64,000 nt of DNA from Clostridium bornimense (GTDB lineage Bacteria > Bacillota > Clostridia > Clostridiales > Clostridiaceae), in the NCBI RefSeq assembly GCF_018917145.1, contig NZ_JAHLOD010000010.1:1-64000 (forward strand), in the 5' to 3' direction. The notes under the pieces are model-generated. The model saw nothing but the letters and a program-made list of their open reading frames with translations, did not search any database and was not told the DNA's origin. A program made the position numbers and the translations under genes. Position 1 is the stretch's first letter; each line of letters begins with the position of its first letter. Positions 38,501 through 47,019 of this stretch are shown here, one piece after another.

Positions 38501-38576
38501 GCTGGCATGGCTCAATTGGTAGAGCAGCTGACTTGTAATCAGCAGGTTACGGGTTCAAGTCCTGTTGCCAGCACCA
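38501..38576 (+). tRNA. tRNA-Thr (anticodon TGT)
   Basis: The 76-nt gene has acceptor GCTGGCA / TGCCAGC, anticodon loop CTTGTAA and encoded CCA. It is the only unduplicated member and the last of the operon. Confidence 0.97.
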
Positions 38577-38611
38577 AAAAAATCTTGAGAATTTTCTCAA
38601 GATTTTTTTTA
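38577..38611. terminator. Terminator of the tRNA operon
   Basis: AATCTTGAGAA (38581-38591) and TTCTCAAGATT (38594-38604) form an 11-bp stem flanked by an A run and eight T. It can also serve the leftward dnaI-like gene that ends nearby. Confidence 0.9.
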
Positions 38612-38638
38612 TGTAAAAATAAAAACTTATAGATATTT

Positions 38639-39622
38639 CTATAAGTTTTTTCGGTTTAAGTTTAATTTTATTCTTAAGTCATCTCCATAGAACTTAAATA
38701 GTTTAAAATCGCCCATTAATCGTGAAGTAATTCTACTAGAATAAGATGTAGATATTTCTGATAATGATAAATTTGTATTGATTAACATTTTGCTTTTTGA
38801 TAAAAGTTTTTTATTTATAAGATTAAATAGTTCTGTTGTTATAAATTCATTAGAACCTTCTGAACCTAAATCATCTATAATTAATAAGTCACAATTAAAA
38901 ATAAGATCGTATAAGTTATTATCTTTATTAAAGCGTATATCTCTTAAATCTTCTATTAAATCTGAAGCTGTTCTATAGACAACAAGAAAACCTTTATCTA
39001 ATAATTCTTTTGCTATACATTGTGACATAAAGCTTTTTCCAGTACCAGGACGACCGTAAAAAAGAAGATTATCATTGGTAGTCTCAAAGTTATTTATATA
39101 AAGTCCTACTTTCTCTAAAATATCTTGCATATTACTTTGAGGGCTTCTTTTTGAATCACCAGTAGATTTATTAGAAAAATACTGTAATTTAAAGTTTTTA
39201 AAGTTGCCATCAGATAATAGAGATTTTATATTAGAATTTTCATAGTAAAGTTTAGTTAAATGCTTCTTGAAACATTTGCATCTAGTAGTTTTGATAAAAC
39301 CAGTATCTTTACAAAGAGGACAATTATATTTCTCTTCTAAGAAATCTGCAGGATATCCGTTGGCTACTAATAATTCATACTTTTTTTCACGAAGAGTTAG
39401 AATTTTTTCTTTTATTTTATTTATTTCATTAATTTTATTTTTATCATTACTTATAGTAAGATTTACTAAAGAAATTGAGAGATTAGAAATCTCTTTTTCA
39501 TATTGAGCATAAGTTGGAATTGTTGAGTGAATTAATTTTTTTCGTTCACGTAATTCACGAGCATTTTTTTCTTGTAATTGTGTGTAAATTTTATATACTT
39601 CTCCAGTAAATTTATTAATCAT
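38639..39622 (-). CDS. dnaI: DnaI/DnaC-like helicase-loader ATPase
   Basis: The 327-residue AAA+ protein has a helical N-terminal part, a zinc-binding-like cluster CPLCKDTGF...RCKC near residue 105, Walker A GRPGTGKSF near residue 195 and Walker B LLIIDDLGSE. This layout matches the DnaI/DnaC loaders that load the replicative helicase. The start at 39622 follows GGATGGG and overlaps the end of the dnaD-like gene, so the two are translationally coupled and probably act together in primosome assembly. Gene naming differs among Firmicutes. Confidence 0.9.
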   Translation of the reverse strand: MINKFTGEVYKIYTQLQEKNARELRERKKLIHSTIPTYAQYEKEISNLSISLVNLTISNDKNKINEINKIKEKILTLREKKYELLVANGYPADFLEEKYNCPLCKDTGFIKTTRCKCFKKHLTKLYYENSNIKSLLSDGNFKNFKLQYFSNKSTGDSKRSPQSNMQDILEKVGLYINNFETTNDNLLFYGRPGTGKSFMSQCIAKELLDKGFLVVYRTASDLIEDLRDIRFNKDNNLYDLIFNCDLLIIDDLGSEGSNEFITTELFNLINKKLLSKSKMLINTNLSLSEISTSYSSRITSRLMGDFKLFKFYGDDLRIKLNLNRKNL

Positions 39623-40586
39623 TATCATCCCATCCTAATAATTTTTTCTCTAAATCATCATAGTCATAATCATGCGATTCAAAGTTAAAGAATTTAGATG
39701 TTGGCTTATCATATCTTTGTTTATTAACCTTTTTTGCAGGTGCCTTTGCATCTATATCTTTAAGTGAGTGTAAATTTTCTTTATTCCAGTTAGTTAATAT
39801 AGCATCTATGTATTTATAATCAGCCTTATTTATATTTTTGAAACAAATGTCACATGCTTTAAATATAACATCTAGTGGCATGTTATATTTAAATAGCCAT
39901 TTATCAAACATATCTTCTTGAGGTTTCATAACTTCGCCTTCAGAAACTCCTAAATATTTAAGGATTTTTCTTATAGAGGACCATTTATCTTCGCTCTTCT
40001 TTATATATTCTTGAACTTTTTCAGCAGAATTTATTTCTTGGTTCTTCCATGAAATAGCTACCTTTTCTATATATCTCCAATCTGTCTTTTTTTTGCTTAC
40101 GCAATATTGAATTAGAAGTAAGATCATTTCAGGAGAAAATCCAAAAGATTTTTGCCAAGAAAGATAATTTTGCATTTCAGCAGATGAAAGAGGTCTACCA
40201 AGAAGTGTTTCAATATCTTCTAACATTCCTCTAGTAGAATCAGATTTCATTTCTGAAAGTAAATTTACTTCTTTTGTTGTTATGTTATTTTTGTCTAAAT
40301 CTACAAATTCAATTTCGAAGTTATCAAAGTTATCTATTTTTATTTTATTTATTACACCTTCGTCATGCCAATATTGCCAAGCATTCATTACATCAGATTC
40401 TAAAAGATGTAGAGAAGATGCTAAAAGTGAGGAATTTATTCCCAATTCCCCAGAATGATATAATCTTAGTCCCATTATATAAACTTTAATAAATTCTCCA
40501 CGAGCCATAGGCATATATTTATCAATAAATGTATTTGATAATGGCGTGAAAGAAGGTGTTTTTCTAGTAAATTTAAAAGTTGACAT
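39615..40586 (-). CDS. dnaD: DnaD-domain primosome protein
   Basis: The 323 residues have an N-terminal winged-helix-like DDBH1 part (FIDKYMPMARGEFIKVYIMG) and two DnaD/DDBH2 domains: one near residues 125-200 (LLGRPLSSAEMQNYLSWQKSFGFS) and one near 205-285 (FDKWLFKYNMPLDVIFKAC, YIDAILTNW). This fits the DnaD/DnaB(Bs) primosome family that remodels oriC DNA and recruits the helicase loader. AAAGGAAC precedes the ATG. It is followed with overlap by the loader gene. Confidence 0.9.
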   Translation of the reverse strand: MSTFKFTRKTPSFTPLSNTFIDKYMPMARGEFIKVYIMGLRLYHSGELGINSSLLASSLHLLESDVMNAWQYWHDEGVINKIKIDNFDNFEIEFVDLDKNNITTKEVNLLSEMKSDSTRGMLEDIETLLGRPLSSAEMQNYLSWQKSFGFSPEMILLLIQYCVSKKKTDWRYIEKVAISWKNQEINSAEKVQEYIKKSEDKWSSIRKILKYLGVSEGEVMKPQEDMFDKWLFKYNMPLDVIFKACDICFKNINKADYKYIDAILTNWNKENLHSLKDIDAKAPAKKVNKQRYDKPTSKFFNFESHDYDYDDLEKKLLGWDDND

Positions 40587-40700
40587 TAAATCCGTTCCTT
40601 TCAGTAATCATCATAGTTTAATTATAACAAAAATATTGTGGAATAAAAAAAAATATTTGGGCAATAGTATTAAAATGTGAAAGGAGTGCTAACTATTAGT

Positions 40701-41459
40701 ATGAATAAAAAAGTAAAAATTATTAGTTTAGTTTCTTGCATAATTTTAATATCAGTAGTATTGCTTAGAGGAATGAAAATCGTATATGGGGAAGACCGTA
40801 TGAAGCATGGGGTATTAGTGAATATAGACGGTATCGATAGAATAGTATTTGAAAATAAAGAAGATATAGATACATATTTAAATAAAGTTAAAGAAATATA
40901 TAGTGAAAGACATAATGACTTAACAAATATTGATATTAGGAGTAATATTGTATGTAAAGAAGGAGAATTTCTTTTATCAGAATTCAGTACTCCTAAAGAT
41001 TATGCAAAATATACGATGGATACTAAAGAGAATATAGTACAGATTTATTCAGAATCGAAAAGTTATGGATTAGAAGGAGAAGAAGTACTATTTCCTACAA
41101 GAGGAGTAATAACATCTTCTTTCGGAAGTAGGAGTGATCCGTTTAGTGGAAATGAGTCTTTCCACAAGGGGATAGATATTGGAGCACCAATGAACTCATC
41201 TATATATAGCCCTGTTGAAGGAAAAGTTATATTGAGTGGATGGGTAAGTGGATATGGTAATACTTTAATAATATCTACTGGTGATATGGAAGTATTATTT
41301 GGTCATTGTAATGAATTACTTTTAAAGTGTGGAGATACTGTTTGCATAGGACAGGAAATCGCTAGAGTTGGTAGTACTGGAAATTCTACAGGTCCACATT
41401 TACATTTAGAAGTAAAAGAAAATGGAAATGTAATAAGTCCTAGTGACTTATTAAAATAA
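40701..41459 (+). CDS. M23 (LytM-type) peptidoglycan endopeptidase, membrane-anchored
   Basis: The protein has an N-terminal transmembrane helix (about 5-24) and a C-terminal M23 zinc peptidase domain with HKGIDIGAP and GPHLHLEV, both metal-binding motifs being intact. M23 enzymes cut peptide bridges of peptidoglycan. The start is uncertain: ATG at 40701 gives 252 residues but AAGGAG is 14 nt away; an in-frame GTG at 40677 would give 260. It lies ahead of cinA. Confidence 0.85.
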   Translation: MNKKVKIISLVSCIILISVVLLRGMKIVYGEDRMKHGVLVNIDGIDRIVFENKEDIDTYLNKVKEIYSERHNDLTNIDIRSNIVCKEGEFLLSEFSTPKDYAKYTMDTKENIVQIYSESKSYGLEGEEVLFPTRGVITSSFGSRSDPFSGNESFHKGIDIGAPMNSSIYSPVEGKVILSGWVSGYGNTLIISTGDMEVLFGHCNELLLKCGDTVCIGQEIARVGSTGNSTGPHLHLEVKENGNVISPSDLLK

Positions 41460-41479
41460 TATAAATTTGGGGGATGCTT

Positions 41480-42712
41480 ATGAAAGGTGAAATTTTATGT
41501 ATAGGTACAGAATTATTGCTTGGAGATATAGTGAATACAAATGCTCAATTTCTATCTAGAGAATTGGCTTCATTAGGAGTAAATATCTACAATCAAACAG
41601 TAGTTGGAGATAATGCAACTAGATTAATGGATGCTTTAAATATAGCATTTTCTAGATCGAATATAGTATTTACCTCTGGAGGACTTGGACCTACAAAAGA
41701 TGACTTAACAAAAGAAACTATAGCTAAGTTTTTTGATAGAAAGTTAGTTTATGATGAAATAGCATATAAAAATATAGAAAGAATAATGAAGAAAAAGAAC
41801 ATGGAAGTTAGTGAATCTAATAGAAAGCAAGCTTATATTCCAGAAGGTGCAATACCTTTATATAATGATAATGGAACAGCTCCAGGAGTTATAGTAAGTT
41901 CAGAGGATAAAACTATTGTTATGTTACCTGGACCACCTAAGGAATTAATACCTATGTTTAAAAACAAAGTAGTTCCGTATATAAAAAATAGAGTTAAAAA
42001 TGTATTAGTTTCTAAAGAAATAAAAATATATGGTGTAGGAGAGTCTTTAGTAGCAGATAAAGTATATAATTTATTAGGCTCTGATAATCCTACAGTAGCT
42101 CCTTATGCAAAAGAAGATGGGGTTTTATTAAGAATAACTGCTAGTGGAAAAGATGAAAGTCATTGTAAAACATTGATAGATCCAGTTAAGGATGCAATAA
42201 GAGGCATCTTTAAAGAAAATATATATGGTGAAGATGATGATACTTTAGAAAAAGTAGTAGTGGAAAGATTGATAGATCTTAAAAAGACTATAGCAACGGC
42301 AGAATCTTGTACTGGAGGGCTTGTAGCAGCAACGCTAGTAAATTATCCAGGAGTTTCAGAAGTATTTATGCAAGGAGTAGTTAGTTATTCTAATGAGGCT
42401 AAAATGCAAAGATTAGGAGTAAAAAAAGAAACATTAGATAAGTTTGGTGCAGTAAGTAAAGAAGTAGCAATGGAAATGGCAGAAGGAATTGCAAAGACAG
42501 CAGGTACTAATATAGGGGTATCATCTACAGGGATTGCTGGACCAGGTGGAGGAAGTGAAGAGAAACCAGTAGGTTTAGTATACATCGGATTTTATATAGA
42601 TGGAGATGTATCATATAAAGAATTAAAATTATCAGGTAATAGAGAAGCTGTAAGACATAAAGCGGTATTAGAGATATTAAATGAATTGAGATTAAAATTA
42701 AGAAAATATTAA
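41480..42712 (+). CDS. cinA: CinA-like protein (MoaB-like plus nicotinamide-nucleotide amidase domains)
   Basis: The 410-residue protein has an N-terminal molybdopterin-binding-like domain (GTELLLGDIVNTNAQFLS; SGGLGPTKDDLTKE) linked to ADP-ribose pyrophosphatase activity in some members. A C-terminal CinA/PncC domain (TAESCTGGLVAATL; STGIAGPGGG) deamidates nicotinamide mononucleotide for NAD recycling. In naturally competent Gram-positives CinA is also competence-linked. The start at 41480 follows GGGGG. A terminator follows the gene. Confidence 0.93.
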   Translation: MKGEILCIGTELLLGDIVNTNAQFLSRELASLGVNIYNQTVVGDNATRLMDALNIAFSRSNIVFTSGGLGPTKDDLTKETIAKFFDRKLVYDEIAYKNIERIMKKKNMEVSESNRKQAYIPEGAIPLYNDNGTAPGVIVSSEDKTIVMLPGPPKELIPMFKNKVVPYIKNRVKNVLVSKEIKIYGVGESLVADKVYNLLGSDNPTVAPYAKEDGVLLRITASGKDESHCKTLIDPVKDAIRGIFKENIYGEDDDTLEKVVVERLIDLKKTIATAESCTGGLVAATLVNYPGVSEVFMQGVVSYSNEAKMQRLGVKKETLDKFGAVSKEVAMEMAEGIAKTAGTNIGVSSTGIAGPGGGSEEKPVGLVYIGFYIDGDVSYKELKLSGNREAVRHKAVLEILNELRLKLRKY

Positions 42713-42721
42713 CAAAGTCAA

Positions 42722-42760
42722 AGTCAAGCAATGGTAAAATACTGTTGATTGACTTTTTTA
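42722..42760 (+). terminator. Terminator after cinA
   Basis: AGTCAAGCAA (42722-42731) pairs with TTGATTGACT (42745-42754), with one G-U pair, followed by six T. Confidence 0.85.
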
Positions 42761-42808
42761 ATAGTGAAGCATATTTTTAACATAAATAGAAAAAATTATT
42801 ATTTATAG

Positions 42809-42837
42809 TTGACTAAATGGTGAATCTTAAATATACT
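42809..42837 (+). promoter_or_regulatory. Promoter of the fatty acid synthesis operon
   Basis: TTGACT (42809-42814) and TATACT (42832-42837) are separated by 17 nt. The start would be near 42844, about 70 nt before fabT. Confidence 0.8.
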
Positions 42838-42870
42838 TTGATTATTGGAATAATATTTTGATATTCAAAA
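42837..42870 (+). promoter_or_regulatory. Putative FabT operator
   Basis: TTTTGATATTCAAAA at 42856-42870 is a palindrome with TTTTGA/TCAAAA arms, like the TTTGA-type half-sites reported for FabT-family regulators. A second TTTGAT half-site at 42837 lies 20 bp upstream of the TTTGAT in the palindrome. Both sit at or just after the inferred start, well placed to block the operon. Confidence 0.65.
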
Positions 42871-42915
42871 CAAACTGGAACTAAATGAAAAAATATAATT
42901 ATATAGGTGGTAACA

Positions 42916-43389
42916 ATGGATAAGTCATTATCAGTGATAAATGAGGTATTAGTAGATATATTTAAAGATATTTTATATATTCAACATGATTATGTTGTGA
43001 ATAAAGGCAAGATAAATGTAAAAAATTTATCATATACAGAGATGCATACAATATCAGCAATAGGTGAAAATAGTAGCAAATCTATGTCTGAAGTAGCAAA
43101 AGAGTTAGGTATAACAGTAGGAACTCTTACAATTGCAATTAATAACTTAGTTAAAAAAGGTTATGTAAGTAGAACAAGAGATGAATTAGATAGAAGGGTA
43201 GTTTTAATTACATTGACTGATAAAGGAAAAGAGGTTTGTAGAATTCATGATGAATTCCATACAGAGATGGTTAAAGCAACTATTGATGGTTTAACTAAAG
43301 AAGAAGAGGAATTTTTGGTTAAAGCCTTGTATAAGTTAGAGTACTTTTTAAAAGAGAAGGGTGAAGAAGTGGTAAATAAAAGGGGGTAG
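42916..43389 (+). CDS. fabT: MarR-family transcriptional regulator of fatty acid synthesis (FabT-like)
   Basis: The 157-residue winged-helix protein contains SEVAKELGITVGTLTIAINN and YVSRTRDELDRRVVLITLT, the MarR recognition helix and wing. Heading the fab/acc operon, it is the probable FabT, which in Gram-positives represses the same genes with long-chain acyl-ACP as corepressor. The start at 42916 follows AGGTGG; the frame from 42907 would start within that site. A matching palindrome lies just upstream, so autoregulation is likely. Confidence 0.88.
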   Translation: MDKSLSVINEVLVDIFKDILYIQHDYVVNKGKINVKNLSYTEMHTISAIGENSSKSMSEVAKELGITVGTLTIAINNLVKKGYVSRTRDELDRRVVLITLTDKGKEVCRIHDEFHTEMVKATIDGLTKEEEEFLVKALYKLEYFLKEKGEEVVNKRG

Positions 43390-43393
43390 TTAA

Positions 43394-44368
43394 ATGGGGA
43401 ATATTAGAATAATAGGAACAGGTAGGTGTTTAGGAGAGAAAGTAGTAAGTAATGATGATATAGCTACAATTGTAGATACATCTGATCAGTGGATAACTAG
43501 TAGAACAGGAATTAAAGAGAGACGTATATCCATTAGTAAAAATACATCAGATTTAGCAACTGACGCAGCAATAAAAGCAATAAAAACTGCTGAAATAGAT
43601 GTTTTAGATTTAGATTTAATTATTGTTGCCACAACTACGCCGGAATCTTTTACACCGTCTACTGCATGTTTAGTTCAAGCAAAACTTGGAGCTGAAAATG
43701 CTGTTGCTTTTGATATTTCTGCAGCATGTTCTGGATTTATATATTCAATAAATTGCGCGAGAAAGTTTTTAGATGGTATTAGATTCAAAAAAGCATTAGT
43801 TGTAGGAGCTGAAGTATTGTCTAGGATAGTAGACTGGAAAGATAGAAGTACTTGTGTGTTGTTTGGTGATGGAGCAGGTGCTGCAATACTAGAATATTCA
43901 GAAGAAGCAGGTGGTGTCATAGATGTATATATAGGCTCTAATGGTTCTAAGGGAAAATGTTTAAATACAGGTAGATTTAATATAGAAAATCCATTTGTAA
44001 AAAGTGATGATGTTGGGAACCATAAATTAAGTATGGCTGGAAAAGAGGTATTTAAGTTTGCTGTAAATATAATACCGTATAGTGTAAGTAAGGTGCTTGA
44101 GGAGAATTCTATATCATTAGATGAAATTAAATACATAGTTCCACATCAAGCTAATTATAGGATTGTAGAAAGTGCATCAAAGAGATTAAAGGTGCCAATG
44201 GACCGATTTTATATAAACTTAAACAAATATGGCAACACTTCTGCTGCAAGTATACCAATAGCATTAGATGAAATGAATGAAAAAGGTATGATAAATAAAG
44301 GGGATAAAATAATCTTAGTTGGATTTGGCGGAGGTCTAACTTGGGGAGCAATTTTATTACAGTGGTAA
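43394..44368 (+). CDS. fabH: 3-oxoacyl-ACP synthase III (FabH)
   Basis: FabH condenses acetyl-CoA (or branched starters) with malonyl-ACP to begin fatty acid synthesis. The 324 residues have the active-site Cys in AACSGFIYS, His in VPHQANYRI and Asn in NKYGNTSAAS. It follows fabT by only 4 nt. The start ATG is preceded by AAGGGGG. In most clostridial clusters acpP lies just after this gene; here fabK follows directly. Confidence 0.97.
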   Translation: MGNIRIIGTGRCLGEKVVSNDDIATIVDTSDQWITSRTGIKERRISISKNTSDLATDAAIKAIKTAEIDVLDLDLIIVATTTPESFTPSTACLVQAKLGAENAVAFDISAACSGFIYSINCARKFLDGIRFKKALVVGAEVLSRIVDWKDRSTCVLFGDGAGAAILEYSEEAGGVIDVYIGSNGSKGKCLNTGRFNIENPFVKSDDVGNHKLSMAGKEVFKFAVNIIPYSVSKVLEENSISLDEIKYIVPHQANYRIVESASKRLKVPMDRFYINLNKYGNTSAASIPIALDEMNEKGMINKGDKIILVGFGGGLTWGAILLQW

Positions 44369-44381
44369 GGGAGAATAATAA

Positions 44382-45323
44382 ATGAGAAAAAATATTTGTG
44401 AGATTATAGATATAAAATATCCTATTTTTCAAGGAGCTATGGCATGGATTGCTAATGCTAAATTGGCATCAGCAGTTTCTAATGCAGGAGGGTTAGGAAT
44501 AATAGCAGGTGGTAATGCTCCAGTAGATATGATTAGAGCTGAGATTAGAAAAGCTAAAGAGCTTACTGATAAGCCATTTGGTGTTAATATAATGCTTTTG
44601 AGTGATAATGCAGAAGAATTGGCTAAGATAGTAGTAGAAGAAGGGGTAAAAGTAGTTACAACCGGGGCTGGGAATCCTGGTAAGTATATGGATATGTGGA
44701 AAGAAGCTGGCATTGTTGTAATTCCAGTTGTAGCATCCTGTGGATTAGCAAAGAGAATGGAAAAGGCAGGTGCAGATGCTGTAATTGCAGAGGGCTGTGA
44801 ATCAGGAGGACATATAGGAAAGTTAACAACAATGGCATTATTACCACAAGTAATTGATGCTGTAAATATACCTGTTATAGGTGCTGGCGGTATCGGTGAT
44901 GGAAGAGGTGTAGCTGCAGCTTTTGCATTAGGATGTTCTGGAATACAGGTAGGAACAAGATTTTTATCAGCAGAAGAATGTACAATACATGAAAATTATA
45001 AGAATTTAGTTTTAAATTCAAGAGATATCGATGTTGTTGTTACAGGTAGAAGCACTGGTCATCCTGTACAGGTAATAAAAAATAAGTTAACTAGAAAATT
45101 TGATATGTTAGAAAAAGATGGTGCAAGTAAAGAAGAGCTAGAAAGACTTGGAGCAGGAACATTACCTAAAGCCGTAATAGAAGGAAACTTAGATGATGGA
45201 TCTTTTATGGCTGGACAGATTGCGGGGCTTATAAACAAAAAACAAACCTGTGAAGAAATAATAACAGAGATGTTTGAAGAATATAACAAAATAATAAGTG
45301 GGCTTAAGGAGATTTTGATATGA
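44382..45323 (+). CDS. fabK: Enoyl-ACP reductase II (FabK, FMN-dependent)
   Basis: FabK reduces the enoyl-ACP intermediate using FMN and NAD(P)H and, unlike FabI, is insensitive to triclosan. The 313 residues form a TIM barrel with the family motifs PIFQGAMAWIANAKLASAVS, FGVNIML, EGCESGGHIG and GIGDGRGVAAAFALG. The last bases overlap the fabD start (ATGA). It replaces FabI in this organism, or at least in this operon. Confidence 0.96.
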   Translation: MRKNICEIIDIKYPIFQGAMAWIANAKLASAVSNAGGLGIIAGGNAPVDMIRAEIRKAKELTDKPFGVNIMLLSDNAEELAKIVVEEGVKVVTTGAGNPGKYMDMWKEAGIVVIPVVASCGLAKRMEKAGADAVIAEGCESGGHIGKLTTMALLPQVIDAVNIPVIGAGGIGDGRGVAAAFALGCSGIQVGTRFLSAEECTIHENYKNLVLNSRDIDVVVTGRSTGHPVQVIKNKLTRKFDMLEKDGASKEELERLGAGTLPKAVIEGNLDDGSFMAGQIAGLINKKQTCEEIITEMFEEYNKIISGLKEILI

Positions 45324-46249
45324 AGATAGCATTTTTATTTTCTGGCCAAGGGGCACAATATAAAGATATGGGTAGAGAACTTTATGACAATTATGAAGAG
45401 GCAAAAAATATCTTTAACAAGGCAAATGAAGTATTGGGAATAGATTTAAAGAAAATAATCTTTGAAAAAGAAGATGAATTAAATAAAACAGAAAATACCC
45501 AACCGGCAATACTAACAATGTCTATAGCAGCTTTAGAAGTATTAAGAAAACAAGGTATAGAAGCAGAAGCTGTAGCAGGATTATCACTTGGGGAGTATTC
45601 AGCACTTATTGCATCTGGTGCTTTAACTTTTGAAGAGGGTGTTGCGTTAGTAAGAAAAAGAGGAAAGTTTATGCAAGAAGCCGTACCAGAAGGTAGAGGA
45701 AGTATGGTTGCTGTAATTGGACTTAGCAAAGAAAAGTTACAAGAAGCTTGTAAGTATGGAAGTGACTTTGGTGTTGTTGAGATAGCTAATTACAATACTA
45801 AAGAGCAAATGGTTATAGGGGGAGAGGTAGAGGCTGTTACTAAGGCAGCAGAAAAGGTAAAAGAACTAGGTGCTAAAAGAGCTATTCCACTTACAGTATC
45901 TGGTCCATTTCATACATCATTATTGAAGCCAGCAGCGGAAAAATTGAGAAAAGAGTTGGAGAATGTAAACTTTTATGAAACAAAGATACCATTATTAACT
46001 AATGTAACAGGAAACTATGTAAAATGTATAGGTGAGGTTAAAGATTTATTAGAAGCTCAAGTTATGAGTTCAGTAAAATGGGTGGATATAATAGAAAGAC
46101 TGGTTAATGATGGATTTGATACATTTATAGAGTTAGGACCAGGAAAAGTATTGAGTGGTTTTGTTAAGAAATTTGATAGAAAATTGGTTACTTTAAATGT
46201 AGAAGATATAAAGTCTTTGGAAAAGACCATTTCAACTATTAAAGGATAG
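45320..46249 (+). CDS. fabD: Malonyl-CoA:ACP transacylase (FabD)
   Basis: FabD transfers malonyl from CoA to ACP. The 309 residues begin IAFLFSGQGAQYKDMGREL and have the nucleophilic Ser in AGLSLGEYSALIASG, Arg in RGKFMQEAV, and His in SGPFHTSLL. It overlaps fabK by 4 bp, so translation is coupled. Its substrate ACP is not encoded in this operon. Confidence 0.97.
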   Translation: MKIAFLFSGQGAQYKDMGRELYDNYEEAKNIFNKANEVLGIDLKKIIFEKEDELNKTENTQPAILTMSIAALEVLRKQGIEAEAVAGLSLGEYSALIASGALTFEEGVALVRKRGKFMQEAVPEGRGSMVAVIGLSKEKLQEACKYGSDFGVVEIANYNTKEQMVIGGEVEAVTKAAEKVKELGAKRAIPLTVSGPFHTSLLKPAAEKLRKELENVNFYETKIPLLTNVTGNYVKCIGEVKDLLEAQVMSSVKWVDIIERLVNDGFDTFIELGPGKVLSGFVKKFDRKLVTLNVEDIKSLEKTISTIKG

Positions 46250-46259
46250 GAGGCACGAT

Positions 46260-47003
46260 ATGTTAAAAGGTAAGGTTGCATTGATAACAGGAGCTACTAG
46301 AGGGATAGGAAAGGCTATTGCTTTAAAATTTGCTGAAAATGGAGCGGATATAGCTCTAAATTATAGAAGTGATAATGAAGCATTAAGAACTCTTGTTAGT
46401 GAGTTAGAGGATAAGGGTGTAAAAGTATTACCAGTTCAGGGGGATGTGTCTGTACTAGAAGATGCAAATAAGATAGTAAAAGAAGCTGTTGATGGGTTAG
46501 GAAAGCTTGATATAGTAGTTAACAATGCTGGAATAACTAAAGATGGGCTTATTGTAAGAATGAAAGAAGAAGATTTTGATGCTGTTATAGATACAAATTT
46601 AAAAGGCACATTTAATATGATGAAAGCTACTTCATCTATTATGATGAAACAAAGAAGTGGAAAAATAATTAATATTTCATCTGTTGTTGGATTAGTAGGA
46701 AATGCTGGTCAATCAAATTATTCTGCATCAAAAGCTGGAATAATAGGACTTACAAAGTCAATAGCTAGAGAGCTTGGTGGAAGAGGAATAAATGTAAATG
46801 CTATTGCACCAGGATTTATACAAACAGATATGACAGATGTATTGTCAGATAAAATTAAGGAATCTATGGAATCAACTATACCACTTAAAAGATTAGGTAA
46901 TCCTGAGGATGTGGCTAATTTAGCATTATTCTTAGGAAGTAACTTATCAGACTATATCACAGGTCAAGTCATCGCAGTAGACGGTGGAATGACTATGAAT
47001 TAA
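46260..47003 (+). CDS. fabG: 3-oxoacyl-ACP reductase (FabG)
   Basis: FabG is the NADPH-dependent short-chain dehydrogenase that reduces beta-ketoacyl-ACP. The 247 residues contain the cofactor motif TGATRGIGKAIA, NNAG, the catalytic YSASKAG, and the C-terminal ITGQVIAVDGGMTMN. AGGAGG precedes the ATG. It lies between fabD and fabF. Confidence 0.97.
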   Translation: MLKGKVALITGATRGIGKAIALKFAENGADIALNYRSDNEALRTLVSELEDKGVKVLPVQGDVSVLEDANKIVKEAVDGLGKLDIVVNNAGITKDGLIVRMKEEDFDAVIDTNLKGTFNMMKATSSIMMKQRSGKIINISSVVGLVGNAGQSNYSASKAGIIGLTKSIARELGGRGINVNAIAPGFIQTDMTDVLSDKIKESMESTIPLKRLGNPEDVANLALFLGSNLSDYITGQVIAVDGGMTMN

Positions 47004-47019
47004 AAACTGGAGGGTTAGT

